Shown: piece after piece, positions 8,465 through 16,779 of the stretch
Numbering within the stretch: position 1 is the first letter of the stretch
Layout of the letters: each line of letters begins with the position of its first letter
DNA from: Azospirillum griseum
Lineage (GTDB): Bacteria > Pseudomonadota > Alphaproteobacteria > Azospirillales > Azospirillaceae
DNA length: 45,255 bases
Direction of reading: 5' to 3'
Assembly: GCF_003966125.1 (NCBI RefSeq)
Contig: NZ_RXMA01000034.1
Coordinates: 1 to 45,255 of the forward strand
Notes under the pieces: generated by a model
Told to the model about the DNA's origin: nothing
Database searches by the model: none
The model's input: the letters and a program-made list of their open reading frames with translations, nothing else
Position numbers and translations under genes: made by a program

Positions 8465-9967
8465 TTACCGTGTCATCGCGCCGGTCGCGAGCGCAGCGAC
8501 CTGCGTCGTCACCCGGCCCATCACCTCCGCCCAATCATTCGCGCGGGCCTGACGGAACAGGCGCATGGTCGGGTACCAGGGGCTGTCCAACCGATGCTGC
8601 ATCCAACGCCAGTCGGCGAACCATTTCAGGACCACCCAGGTCGGTCGACCCATGGCCCCGGCCAGATGGCAAACCGATGTGTCGCAGGTGATGATCAAAT
8701 CCATGCTGGTGATCACGGCGGCGGTGTCGACGAAGGCATCCGGGCCGCTGTCGAAATCCGCCCCCAGTTCGGTCACGCGGACCCGGTCGCGCAGCTGCTC
8801 CAACTGGTTCAGGCCCGAGACCTTCTGCAGGCTGTACAGCCGAACGTCAGGCAGGCGGCCCATGGCTTCGAAGCATTCCAGCGGGATCGATTTGCCGGTT
8901 TCGTTGCCGTGCCAATTGATCCCGACGCGCAGGCGCGGGCGTTCCCCACCTTCCAGCCGGTTCAGCCGGTCGGCCCAGTCGGCGACCCGTTCCGGTTCGG
9001 CGCGCAGATACGGAACCCCGCCGGGGGCGGTGTCCGGCGTCGTGCCCAGCCGGTGCATCAGGCTCATCAGGGAAACATAATAATCATAGGGCGGCAGCGC
9101 TTCGCCAAACGCGAACAGCCCATCCAGATCGGGCGCTGTGGACAGCACCCGCTTCAGGGCGGGTTGGCATTCGTAGATCACGCGCGCGCCCATCCGCCGC
9201 AACACGCTGGCGTAGCGGATGTATTGGAAGGAATCTCCCAGGCCCTGTTCGAAATGCACGAGCAGGGTTTTCCCGGCCAACGGCTGGTCCTGCCACAGGA
9301 CGCCGGGCATGTTGCGCTTGCGCCAGACCCCTTGCTCCAGCCGCCCTTCATAAGCGGCGGTCCCGTTGGGATAGTCCCCGGCCATCATCAGGCAGGTGCC
9401 CAGGTTTTTCCGATACTCCGGTCGACCGACATCAATGACCAGAGCGCGGCGGTAGTGATGGGCCGCCTCCGCCGGATCGCCCAGGCTGAGGCAGACGGCC
9501 CCCAGATTGTTGTGGTTGGTGGCGATCTCCGGCTCGACCAGGATGGCGCGCCGGTAGGCTTCCCGCGCCCGGTTCGCGTCGCCGGTGAACATGTACAGAT
9601 TGCCCAAGGCCAGCAGGGCCGACGGGTAATCCGGTTTCATCCGGACCAGTTCCTGATAGGCCAGCAGCGCGTGATCCAGATTGCGCTGATCCAACAGGAT
9701 GCCCCCCAGCGCGTTCAGCGCGTCGGGGTAATCGTTGCGCAACCGCAACGCTTGGCGCAGCGGCTCCAGCGCCTCGTCCGGTCGTCCGGCGGCGCGCAAC
9801 GACAAACCGAGATTGCCGTGCAGATTGGGAATCTCAGGACGTTCGTTGGCAAGCCGACGGAACACGTCCGCCGCTTCGGTGAAGCGACCAGCCTGGAAAT
9901 GGGCCGCACCGCTGTTGAAGGCCTCAATGAAGGCCGGCGAAAACTCGGAAATGGCACTTCCCCCCAA
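8465..9967 (-). CDS. TPR protein with GT9/heptosyltransferase-like domain
   Basis: A 500-residue protein in two parts. Residues ~10-240 are TPR repeats (PNLHGNLGLSLRAAGRPDEA, NHNNLGAVCLSLGDPAEA). Residues ~250-490 resemble glycosyltransferase family 9: FEQGLGDSFQYIRY, GINWHGN, and the nucleotide-binding CDTSVCHLAGAMGRPTWVV. GT9 includes ADP-heptose transferases, which fits the heptose genes in the window, but these TPR fusions are usually of unknown specificity. It follows the methyltransferase gene by 86 bases and precedes the GT41 gene by 25 bases on the same strand. Confidence 0.85.
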   Translation of the reverse strand: MGGSAISEFSPAFIEAFNSGAAHFQAGRFTEAADVFRRLANERPEIPNLHGNLGLSLRAAGRPDEALEPLRQALRLRNDYPDALNALGGILLDQRNLDHALLAYQELVRMKPDYPSALLALGNLYMFTGDANRAREAYRRAILVEPEIATNHNNLGAVCLSLGDPAEAAHHYRRALVIDVGRPEYRKNLGTCLMMAGDYPNGTAAYEGRLEQGVWRKRNMPGVLWQDQPLAGKTLLVHFEQGLGDSFQYIRYASVLRRMGARVIYECQPALKRVLSTAPDLDGLFAFGEALPPYDYYVSLMSLMHRLGTTPDTAPGGVPYLRAEPERVADWADRLNRLEGGERPRLRVGINWHGNETGKSIPLECFEAMGRLPDVRLYSLQKVSGLNQLEQLRDRVRVTELGADFDSGPDAFVDTAAVITSMDLIITCDTSVCHLAGAMGRPTWVVLKWFADWRWMQHRLDSPWYPTMRLFRQARANDWAEVMGRVTTQVAALATGAMTR

Positions 9968-10053
9968 CGCGTCGCCGCGTGCATGAACCCATCACGCGGA
10001 TCCCGGCGCTTCTTACCCCAGGACCCCCGGTGTCAGCAACAAAAGGGCAGGCA

Positions 10054-10914
10054 TCACGCGTCGGCCTTGGTCCCGATGGCGGCCCAGGAAATTTCGTTGA
10101 CCCAGGCCAACCGCACATCCACCAACCCGGCGTTCGTCATCAGCGCCTCGACCTCGTCACGCCGCCAGTAATGGGCGATCTTGGGCAGCATCTGATCGAA
10201 GACGATGGAGCGCAGGTGCGCGAAGTCGAAACGGCGGATCAAGCGGAAATATTCCAGGCGATCCAGCCCCAACCGCAAGGCCAGCCACAGGGCGGCGGTC
10301 GGCAGCGCCGACAGCGTGTGCACGAACCCGATCGGCAGGCGGCTGAACAGCGCCTTGCGCAGGGGGTCGGCGAACCGGACGATCCAGCCGTTGTTCTCGC
10401 GGCCATAGACCCAAATCATCACCCGTCCGCCTGGCTTCACCGCGCGGACCATGTTGGCGAGCGCCAGTTCGGGATGCGCCAGATGGTGAATGACGCCAAT
10501 GGAGAAGGCGAGATCGAAACGGGCCGTTTCGTTCAGGTCGTACGCGCTCTGGCGGCGAACCTCCATCGCCGGGTGCGGGGCCAGGGTCGCCCGCGCCGAC
10601 GTCAGGCTGCGTTCGTCGATGTCGATGGCCAGCCCACCGGCAGCCCCATAGCTCATCGGCCAGTGGCTGTTGCGCCCCATGCCGCAGCCGACATCGACGA
10701 AGGTCAGGCCGCGCCAGTCCGCTGGTGTCAGAAACGGGGTCCAGCGGCGGAACTGCTCCTCATAGATGCCCTTCAACTCGGCGTACCGGCCCCATTCATA
10801 ACCGAACCGATCCGCCGAACCGCTGTGGATGGCCGACTCGGTGTCGGGCGTGGAAAGGCCCGCAGGGGATGCCGGAGGAGCCGCAGAAGAGGGGGGATGC
10901 GGCGCTTCGCTCAT
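10054..10914 (-). CDS. SAM-dependent class I methyltransferase
   Basis: 286 residues from ATG 10914. Motif I, VDVGCGMGRNS, starts near residue 73, and further Rossmann blocks such as LAFSIGVIHHL and KPGGRVMIWVYG follow. The first ~35 residues are low-complexity (Pro/Ala/Ser), so they are a linker or a mis-assigned start. The upstream extension of the frame to 11046 looks non-coding. It is first in a minus-strand group with two TPR glycosyltransferases, so it probably methylates a sugar or a lipid-linked glycan. The substrate cannot be told from the sequence. Confidence 0.8.
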   Translation of the reverse strand: MSEAPHPPSSAAPPASPAGLSTPDTESAIHSGSADRFGYEWGRYAELKGIYEEQFRRWTPFLTPADWRGLTFVDVGCGMGRNSHWPMSYGAAGGLAIDIDERSLTSARATLAPHPAMEVRRQSAYDLNETARFDLAFSIGVIHHLAHPELALANMVRAVKPGGRVMIWVYGRENNGWIVRFADPLRKALFSRLPIGFVHTLSALPTAALWLALRLGLDRLEYFRLIRRFDFAHLRSIVFDQMLPKIAHYWRRDEVEALMTNAGLVDVRLAWVNEISWAAIGTKADA

Positions 10915-11068
10915 CGCGGCGGTTCCGTCTGGTGAAAGGGGAGAAGGGATCGAAGCGGTTATCGGTAGAAGCCGAGGGGCGGTCTTGTCAAGAAAACCGC
11001 TCCGCTCCCACAGGGCAACTCCAGGGAGTTTATCAGAGGTGTCCACTGATTCGGGGTAGGATCAAGCT

Positions 11069-11620
11069 CTACTCCCCCTGCTCTGGCTCACATTGAAGTC
11101 TGCTCGGCGGCACCCAGTCATCGAGCACGCTGCGGTAGCCCTCGGCCTCTGTGTTTATGGCGGCAGTGCGGCCCTCGGCTTTTCCGGCGAGGCGCACCCC
11201 CTCCGTTGCCGCAGCCCCTTTCGTCACCTGCACGATCTTCGCCAGAAACGCGGTCCGTCGCCGCACCCGCTCAAAGACTTCTTCCGCCTTCTCTATCGCC
11301 TCGACCTCCCACGCTTTCGCGTCTGGGAACTGCGCTGGGGTGTACCGCCATTTCGCTTTGCGACCGAACTCCTTGAGCCGCACCTGTCGCTTCGTCTGCG
11401 GACCGTGAAAGGTCATGATGCCCCATAAGCACCCTATTCCCGCCGCCCTCATCCGGAGGTACGGCATGTAGGTCCCCCATTCCTTCCAATGGAGTTGGCT
11501 GCGCGCTCGAAAGTGCGCTTCGCGGAACTCATGTTCTGCTCCCTTTGCGGCGGTCAGAAGCCGCTCTTGTTCGACCCTGACGACCGCGAGCAGATCGCGA
11601 TAGACTGCACTCTCGATCAT
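11069..11620 (-). CDS. MobI-like conjugative transfer protein (tentative)
   Basis: A 183-residue basic protein with no membrane segment. The central block (KRQVRLKEFGRKAKWRY, then FPDAKAWEVEAIEKAEEVFE and RRRTAFLAKI) resembles from memory the MobI(A/C) proteins of SXT/R391 elements and IncA/C plasmids, where a basic stretch is followed by a W-E-x-x-x-I-E-x-x-E helix. MobI acts with the relaxase at oriT, and in those elements oriT lies just upstream of mobI. Here the upstream region is a 570-base gap with several inverted repeats, and a divergent small gene follows. No relaxase or pilus gene is in the window, so this is a fragment of a mobile element. The identification is by eye and unverified. 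Confidence 0.5.
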   Translation of the reverse strand: MIESAVYRDLLAVVRVEQERLLTAAKGAEHEFREAHFRARSQLHWKEWGTYMPYLRMRAAGIGCLWGIMTFHGPQTKRQVRLKEFGRKAKWRYTPAQFPDAKAWEVEAIEKAEEVFERVRRRTAFLAKIVQVTKGAAATEGVRLAGKAEGRTAAINTEAEGYRSVLDDWVPPSRLQCEPEQGE

Positions 11621-12190
11621 GGTTGAGGCCCCTCAGAGCAACGCAGGCATTTACCCCTACTCGCGGCACATATCTAAATGTATGTCGTAAGGGGGTATCC
11701 CACCATACAAGAAACATACTTCCTGCCGCCGCTCGAAGCGCACGTCAAGACGTGGTGTCACCGACCCCTCGACCCGATCTAGCGGCAATGCGTCCGACTC
11801 ACGTCCCACACCGCATCCTTGATGCGTTCCACCTGCCGTTTCAGCTGTAATTCCAGGCGCAATGCCTGCTGCCGCCGCACCGCATTTCCGTCCCACGAGG
11901 AGGCGCGGGTTCCGGAGCATTCTGGCGTAAGTCACCTTGAGCGCCCACCGCGATCTGCGACGCCTGCCCACAAGGCCACCGACCATTTTGCAACCCGTCG
12001 CTTGTCTGTAACACTGCCGCGCCGCGTTGCGCGTCCCATTGACCGGCGATCAAACGCCACCCGCCGGTGACGGCGGCTTCCCACACCACGAGCGAAATGT
12101 TCGCTGTCGGGCCATCTAGCCGGGGGAGACTTACCGTGCGGTGGTGCCCTAGTTTCCGCACCAGGCGATCATTAGCGCGGTACAGAAAAC
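11621..12190. other. 570-base divergent region, candidate origin of transfer
   Basis: This lies between the mobI-like gene and a divergent small gene and holds several inverted repeats. Nested ones occupy 11668-11719. ACCGGCG (12042-12048) pairs with CGCCGGT (12062-12068), and AGCGAA (12091-12096) with TTCGCT (12100-12105). A minus-strand frame ending at the TAG at 11779-11781 encodes a charged helix-like stretch (RRQQALRLELQLKRQVERIK) with no clear start, perhaps the tail of a lost gene. An oriT role is inferred only from context and repeats. Confidence 0.35.
11668..11719. repeat. Nested short inverted repeats upstream of the mobI-like gene
   Basis: ACATA (11668-11672) pairs with TATGT (11681-11685). 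GTATGT (11680-11685) also pairs with ACATAC (11714-11719), enclosing GTAT (11695-11698) and ATAC (11705-11708). The segment is AT-rich against its surroundings. Alternative pairing of one arm with two partners is typical of protein-binding or nicking regions, but the arms are short. Confidence 0.5.
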
Positions 12191-12661
12191 ATGCCCGAAG
12201 CCGTGAAGATTTCCGTCTTGGAGGAGGCCGCGAAGCGGCTCACCGAGCTTGATCCAAAGGTGCCTGAGGCCATTCCCATCCGTGAGGCCGTGCAGCGTCT
12301 CCAGCCACAAATCAAAGCGTCCCTCGACAAGGGCTACAGCTATGACGACATTCTTACGCTGCTCTCCAAGATCGATGCCGCGTTCGGTTCCGTCGCAGCG
12401 TCCACGTTGCGGAAGTACCTTGCGCCGCCCCGCGAGAAGTCAGCGTCCGGGAGGGCGCGCACCGCTCAGCGCCGGACTGGTCCCGAGCGGGACCGCTCCG
12501 TTTCCGCCTGCAAGCAGCGCCCCTCGCCCCCTCCCCATCCGTCGGGCGTTCCGCCGGAGGCATCGGCCCCACGGCTGCCTGTGGCAACGCCTGCACCGTC
12601 GCCTGTGCGGAATGCATCCCAGCCCGCGTCCGACAATGCAGCATTTCGAGAGGATATGTGA
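12191..12661 (+). CDS. Small plasmid/ICE-type DNA-binding protein (TraK/StbA-like, tentative)
   Basis: 156 residues. The N-terminal ~80 carry KASLDKGYSYDDILTLLS followed by STLRKYLAPP, a helix-turn-helix-like pattern common in small proteins next to mobilization genes. The C-terminal half is Pro/Arg/Ser-rich and disordered. It diverges from the mobI-like gene. Directly after its stop another gene starts with a good ribosome site but is cut off by an IS3 remnant. I cannot assign a precise family; a role in binding the transfer origin or in plasmid stability is inference from position. Confidence 0.55.
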   Translation: MPEAVKISVLEEAAKRLTELDPKVPEAIPIREAVQRLQPQIKASLDKGYSYDDILTLLSKIDAAFGSVAASTLRKYLAPPREKSASGRARTAQRRTGPERDRSVSACKQRPSPPPHPSGVPPEASAPRLPVATPAPSPVRNASQPASDNAAFREDM

Positions 12662-12751
12662 ATGACAAAGACACTCGTACTTGTCGTCAGCGACAAAGAT
12701 GAACTGAGGTTCAGTACCAACCGGATCACCATCATGCCGGGATCAGCCTGA
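12662..12751 (+). pseudogene. Decapitated gene start, possibly an StbB/TraL-type ATPase
   Basis: ATG at 12662 follows the previous stop codon without a gap and has AGAGGA seven bases upstream, so translational coupling is likely. The first residues, MTKTLVLVVSDK, look like the first strand of a ParA/StbB-type ATPase, but the expected Walker A motif is missing. After about 12 codons the sequence changes character, the frame stops at 12751, and IS3 transposase homology begins at about 12715 in another frame. It looks like a gene truncated by the IS. The family guess is weak; the truncation is better supported. Confidence 0.45.
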
Positions 12752-12933
12752 TGACCCCAGATCAGGTTCATTACGGGCAAGCCGACGCCGTCCATGCCGC
12801 CCGCCAGGAAACCCTCGACCGCGCATTTCGCCTCAACCCACAGCGATTCGTCCGAAAAGTGCCCGAACCACCCGCAAAGCCCATCGAAGCCTGGATCAAT
12901 CCGCCGACAAAACCGGAAAGCATCCAAGCCTAA
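12715..12933 (+). pseudogene. C-terminal remnant of an IS3-family transposase
   Basis: From 12715 the frame reads into HHHAGISLMTPDQVHYGQA, then ETLDRAFRLNPQRFVRK and AAWINPP-like sequence, ending at 12933. These are the last ~70 residues of the IS3-family OrfB (integrase-core) transposase; the catalytic DDE residues and the 5' end of the element are absent. The fragment lies between the decapitated gene and the IS5 element and marks an older insertion. Confidence 0.82.
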
Positions 12934-13025
12934 TTCATCGCTCGGGCTGTCTCGGGTCCGGACCCATAAAGAGCCTTTCCGCCAGAGAGCCGTTGTGATT
13001 CAACGCCCTTGAAAGGGGCTATGCG

Positions 13026-13418
13026 ATGAACGACGGTCAGTTCTGGTTGACTGTGGAGCAGTTCGGACGGCTTGAGCCGCACCTTCCGCGCGACACCTGC
13101 GGCAAGCCGCGTGTGGATGATCGTCGTGTGATCAGCGGAATCGTCCATGTGCTGAAGTCGGGTGGGCGCTGGGCGGATGCTCCGCCGGTCTACGGCCCCC
13201 GCAAGACGCTCTACAACCGCTTCGTCCGTTGGGCGGCCAAGGGCGTGTGGGAGGACATCTTCCATGCGTTGGCAGCGGCAGGTGGCCCACCGGCCCAGGT
13301 GATGATCGACTCCACGGCGATCCGCGCCCATCGTTCGGCGAGCGGCGGGAAAGGGGGGAGCGCGCTCAGGCCATCGGACGGTCCCGTGGCGGACGAACCA
13401 CCAAAATCCATGCCCTGA
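13026..13418 (+). CDS. IS5/IS427 transposase, OrfA part
   Basis: 130 residues with the helix-turn-helix region (QFWLTVEQFGRLEPHLPRD, DGRR-like DDRRVISG, GGRWADAPP) and the first catalytic aspartate in QVMIDSTAIRAH. The frame continues past the slippery run AAAGGGGGG at 13350-13358 into an unrelated tail and stops at 13418. A full DDE enzyme needs a -1 shift near that run into the OrfB frame. Confidence 0.85.
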   Translation: MNDGQFWLTVEQFGRLEPHLPRDTCGKPRVDDRRVISGIVHVLKSGGRWADAPPVYGPRKTLYNRFVRWAAKGVWEDIFHALAAAGGPPAQVMIDSTAIRAHRSASGGKGGSALRPSDGPVADEPPKSMP

Positions 13419-13783
13419 GCGATCCGCGTGGGCGGTCGCTTGCCTTCCTGCTGACAGGCGGTCAGGTTGCCGATTGCACCGCCGCCGACCGTCTGCTCGA
13501 CCGGATGCCCGCCACCGATCTCCTGCACGGCGACAAGGGGTACGACAGTGCCGCTGTTCGCCGGAAGATCGAAGAGGCGGGAGCCGCGCCTAACATCCCG
13601 CCACGCGCCAACAAGCGCTGGAAAAACTGCTTCTCTCCCTACCTCTACCGGAACCGCAACGTCATCGAGCGCATGTTCGGACGTCTCAAGGACTTCCGGC
13701 GCATCGCCACCCGTTACGACCGCTCCGCAACCGACTTCATGGCCGCCGTCCACATCGTGGCGACCGTCGCATACTGGTTATGA
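13229..13783 (+). CDS. IS5/IS427 transposase, OrfB part (reached by -1 frameshift)
   Basis: This frame supplies the catalytic C-terminal part: GRSRGGRTTKIHAL, the second aspartate in LHGDKGYDS, and the third acidic residue in RNVIERMFGRLK. The frame is open from 13229, but the meaningful part begins near the A3G6 run at 13350-13358. It is one frame back from OrfA, as in other IS427-group elements that make a fused transposase by programmed frameshift. The stop codon lies inside the right terminal repeat. Confidence 0.85.
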   Translation: MGGQGRVGGHLPCVGSGRWPTGPGDDRLHGDPRPSFGERRERGERAQAIGRSRGGRTTKIHALSDPRGRSLAFLLTGGQVADCTAADRLLDRMPATDLLHGDKGYDSAAVRRKIEEAGAAPNIPPRANKRWKNCFSPYLYRNRNVIERMFGRLKDFRRIATRYDRSATDFMAAVHIVATVAYWL

Positions 13784-13793
13784 GTCCGGACCC

Positions 13794-13974
13794 TCACAAT
13801 CGTTGGCACGTTCCGTATCCCCGTCCGGTCGCCGATGCGTTGCCGCCCTCCTCATGGCGCGCTGTCCGCTTGTCGCCGCCCGCCGGTTTGTGCCAAACAG
13901 GGGGGCGCGTCGGCGGCCTCGGCTGTCCGGCATCGCCGCCACAGGTTCCCACAGTCCATCAGGGTTCGAGCGAG
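13794..13974. other. Short region between the IS and the phosphodiesterase gene
   Basis: This 181-base stretch must hold the promoter of the five-gene operon that follows, unless transcription enters from the IS. I see no confident promoter boxes. GAGCGAG at 13968-13974 lies directly before the ATG at 13975 and is a poor ribosome site. Confidence 0.4.
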
Positions 13975-14631
13975 ATGATCGCGATATTGGCGCACCGGGG
14001 CTTTTGGACGGAACCGGCCGAGAAGAACAGCCCGGCGGCGCTCGAACGGGCGTTCCGCGACGGCTATGGTATCGAAACCGACATCCGTGACCATGACGGC
14101 ACCCTCGTCGTCAGCCATGACCCGCCGACCGGCGGCGGGCTGATGAGCGTCGATGCGTTGCTGGAGCTGTACGGACGTCACGCCCCGCGCGCGGGTGGCC
14201 GGGCAGGCCCCCTGGCGCTGAACATCAAGGCCGACGGCTTGCAGGCTCCCTTGCTCGCCGCCCTGTCCCGCCATGGGGTGGAGGATTGGTTTGTGTTCGA
14301 CATGGCGGTGCCCGATGGCGTCCTGTATCTGCGGCGAGGAGCCATCGCGTACACCCGGCAGAGCGAGTATGAGCGGGTACCGTCCTTCTACGAGCGGGCG
14401 GCGGGGGTCTGGCTGGACGCTTTCGACGGCGAATGGTTCGACAATGATGTGATCCGGGACCATTGGCGGGCCGGAAAGCGGGTTGCGCTCGTGTCACCCG
14501 AATTGCACGGTCGCCCGCATGGTCCGGCCTGGGACGCCTGGAAGGCCGTGGCCACCGAGGCCCCGCCCGGTTTCCTGGCGCTCTGCACTGATTTTCCCGA
14601 CAAGGCGCGCGAGTTTTTCGATGTCCATTGA
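13975..14631 (+). CDS. Glycerophosphodiester phosphodiesterase-like protein
   Basis: 218 residues beginning MIAILAHRGFWTEP. The start at 13975 places the HRG motif at residues 7-9, as in GDPD-family TIM barrels; an upstream extension to 13780 overlaps the IS and is not supported. Catalytic-type residues are the HRG, the IETDIR acidic pair (E and D) and the SHDPP motif. The usual GDPD enzyme hydrolyses glycerophosphodiesters. In polysaccharide loci such proteins are often linked to phosphodiester-modified glycans, which agrees with the HAD and nucleotidyltransferases downstream. The last 11 bases overlap the next gene. Confidence 0.75.
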   Translation: MIAILAHRGFWTEPAEKNSPAALERAFRDGYGIETDIRDHDGTLVVSHDPPTGGGLMSVDALLELYGRHAPRAGGRAGPLALNIKADGLQAPLLAALSRHGVEDWFVFDMAVPDGVLYLRRGAIAYTRQSEYERVPSFYERAAGVWLDAFDGEWFDNDVIRDHWRAGKRVALVSPELHGRPHGPAWDAWKAVATEAPPGFLALCTDFPDKAREFFDVH

Positions 14632-15271
14632 CACGCCCACCCGGATCAAAGCCATCTTTTACGACATGGATGGCGTGTTGATCGACGCCAAGGATTGGCA
14701 TTACGAGGCGTTGAACGACGCGCTTGCCCTGTTCGGCATGGAAATCGCCCGGGACGAGCATCTGGCCCTTTATGATGGTCTGCCGACCCGCCGCAAGCTG
14801 GAGATGCTGAGCGCCAGCCGCCATTTGCCGCCCCGCCTGCACGGTTTCATCAATGAGATGAAGCAACGGCGGACCATTGAGCTGGCCTATTCGCGCTGCC
14901 GTCCCTTTTTCCACCATCAATACGCGCTCTCGCGTCTTCAGGCGGAGGGGTACCGGCAGGCGGCCTGTTCCAACTCGATCCGCAACACCGTGTCGGTGAT
15001 GCTGGGGCAGGCGGCGCTGCTGCCCTATTTCGAGTTCTATCTGTCGAACGAGGACGTCGCCCATCCCAAGCCGCACCCGGAGATTTACCAGGCGGCGATG
15101 GAGCGGATGGGGCTGGCCCCAACGGAATGCCTAGTGGTCGAAGACAACGATCACGGCATCCGCGCCGCCAAGGCCAGCGGTGCCCATGTGATGGAGGTGG
15201 CCGACATCCATGGTGTGACCTATGACCGCATCCGTCGGCACATCGCCCGCGCGCAGGGAGAGACGCCGTGA
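14621..15271 (+). CDS. HAD-superfamily hydrolase (beta-phosphoglucomutase/phosphatase type)
   Basis: 216 residues with motif I FYDMDGVLIDAKDWHYEA, a helical cap after it, and motif IV in VEDNDHGIRAAKASG. The start at 14621 lies inside the end of the previous gene. The downstream gene starts with GTG in a GTGA overlap, so the genes are translationally coupled. The substrate is unknown; the cap type suggests a small phosphorylated sugar or polyol. Confidence 0.82.
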   Translation: MSIDTPTRIKAIFYDMDGVLIDAKDWHYEALNDALALFGMEIARDEHLALYDGLPTRRKLEMLSASRHLPPRLHGFINEMKQRRTIELAYSRCRPFFHHQYALSRLQAEGYRQAACSNSIRNTVSVMLGQAALLPYFEFYLSNEDVAHPKPHPEIYQAAMERMGLAPTECLVVEDNDHGIRAAKASGAHVMEVADIHGVTYDRIRRHIARAQGETP

Positions 15272-16779
15272 ACATTCTGATTCCGCTGGCCGCATCCGAC
15301 CGCTATTTCCCGGTCGAGGAGTTCCATTTTCCCAAGCCCCTGATCGAGATCGACGGGCGTCCGATGATCGAACGGGTGGTGGAGCCGTTCCGCGCCCGTT
15401 TCCCCGACGCCCGTTTCATCTTCATCGTGCGGGACGAGGACTGCCGCCGCTTCAATCTGGGGGATGTGCTGCGCCAGATCGCCGGACCCGACGTGATCGT
15501 CATCCCGCTGCGGGCGCGCACCAGCGGGGCGGTCTGTTCATGCCTGATGGCCATTGAGCACATCGAAACGGACGAGGAGCTGCTCATCGTCAACGGCGAT
15601 CAGGTGATTGACGCGGACATGGCCGCCATCGTCGCGCGGTTCCGCCGCCAGCGGCTGGATGCGGCGGTGATTTCCTTTGATTCCGTGCACCCCCGCTATT
15701 CCTACATCCGCCCCGGCGACGACGGGCTGGTGGTGGAGGCGGCGGAGAAACGGGTCATCAGCCGGCACGCCATCGCCGGATTCTATTATTTCGCCGCCGG
15801 GCGGCTGTTCGTGGAAGCGGCCATGGATTCGATCCGGCACGATGTGCAGATCGACGGGGCCTTCTACATCGCTCCCACGCTGAACGAGCTGGTGCTGACC
15901 GGTCGCCGCGTCGGCCATTGCCCGATTGCGGCGGATCGCTATCACAGCTTCTACGCGCCCAAGCTGATTCCGCAATATGAACGGCTGGTGCAGGGCCGTC
16001 GGCTTGCCGAGGCCGCCGCCGGGCCGCAGCGGTTGAATGTGCTGATTCCAATGGCCGGGCGTGGCAGCCGCTTTGCCCGCGTCGGGTACACCAAACCCAA
16101 GCCCTTCATCGATGTGGCCGGGCGTCCGATGATCGAACGGGTGCTCGACAATCTGGCGATTCCGAACGCGCGCTACATCCTGATGGGCCGGACCGAGCAT
16201 TTCGAGGCCGAACCGGAGCTGACCGCCCGGTTGGAGGCGCGCGCCGATGTGGTGCTGTGCCCGGTGGAGCGGGAAACGGAGGGAACGGCCTGCACCGTCC
16301 TGCTGGCCCGCCGCCTGATCGATGGCGATGATCCGCTGTTGATCGCCAATTGCGATCAACTCGTCGATTTCAGCGCGGGGGCCTACATCGAGGACGTCGT
16401 CCGGCGCGGGCTGGATGGGTCGATCCTGGTGTTCCGCGACCGCAACCGGGATCCGAAATGGTCCTTCGCCCGCGTTGGGGACGATGGGCTGGTCCGCGAG
16501 GTGCGCGAAAAGGTGGCGATCTCCGATCTGGCGACGGTGGGCATTTATCATTTTGCCCGTGGGCGCCTGTTCATCGACGCGGCGGTCGACATGATCGCGG
16601 TGAACGACCGGACCAACAACGAATTCTACACCTGCCCTGTCTACAACTATGCCATTGCCATGGGCGCGCGGATCGGCGTGTTCGAGGTGGCCGCCGACGC
16701 CATGCACGGGCTGGGCACGCCGGAGGATCTCGACCGGTATCTGAGCATGGCGGGCAAACCGGCGGAGCATGGGGCGTGA
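15268..16779 (+). CDS. Tandem two-domain sugar nucleotidyltransferase
   Basis: 503 residues with two nucleotidyltransferase domains in a row (~1-240 and ~255-500), clearly related to each other. Both have the KP..I-DxxGRPMIERV block, an N-G-D or N-C-D metal site (IVNGDQVID, LIANCDQLVD) and an E-K-R/K-VIS block. Only the second has an intact-looking P-loop-like IPMAGRGSRFARVGY; the first reads ILIPLAASDRYFP and has lost the Gly/Arg residues. One domain may thus be structural or act on a different substrate. It starts with GTG in a GTGA overlap and ends in a GTGA overlap with the next gene. Confidence 0.85.
   Translation: MNILIPLAASDRYFPVEEFHFPKPLIEIDGRPMIERVVEPFRARFPDARFIFIVRDEDCRRFNLGDVLRQIAGPDVIVIPLRARTSGAVCSCLMAIEHIETDEELLIVNGDQVIDADMAAIVARFRRQRLDAAVISFDSVHPRYSYIRPGDDGLVVEAAEKRVISRHAIAGFYYFAAGRLFVEAAMDSIRHDVQIDGAFYIAPTLNELVLTGRRVGHCPIAADRYHSFYAPKLIPQYERLVQGRRLAEAAAGPQRLNVLIPMAGRGSRFARVGYTKPKPFIDVAGRPMIERVLDNLAIPNARYILMGRTEHFEAEPELTARLEARADVVLCPVERETEGTACTVLLARRLIDGDDPLLIANCDQLVDFSAGAYIEDVVRRGLDGSILVFRDRNRDPKWSFARVGDDGLVREVREKVAISDLATVGIYHFARGRLFIDAAVDMIAVNDRTNNEFYTCPVYNYAIAMGARIGVFEVAADAMHGLGTPEDLDRYLSMAGKPAEHGA

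Larger units (their letters stand above)
12954..13793 (+). mobile_element. IS5-family element, IS427 group (about 840 bp)
   Basis: Imperfect terminal inverted repeats bound the element: GGGTCCGGACCCATAA at 12954-12969 and TTATGAGTCCGGACCC at 13778-13793, with 15 of 16 matching. Inside are two overlapping transposase frames joined by a -1 shift. The flanks share only TC on both sides, which fits a very short target duplication but does not prove it. The element looks intact and could be active. It separates the mobilization remnants from the operon starting at 13975. Confidence 0.85.

Noticed and set aside
6790..8691. Long plus-strand open frames (633 and 720 residues at 6790-8691 and 8009-10171)
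   Set aside because: They lie opposite the TPR-GT41 and TPR-GT9 genes, have Gln/Arg/Gly/His-rich composition typical of antisense frames in GC-rich DNA, and show no family motif.
11841..12161. 106-residue minus-strand frame in the oriT-like region
   Set aside because: Composition is not protein-like, and a different frame in the same stretch has a better helix-like segment; no start signal.
13804..13822. TTGGCACG-type sequence resembling a sigma-54 -24 box upstream of the phosphodiesterase gene
   Set aside because: The required GC element at -12 is absent at the right spacing.
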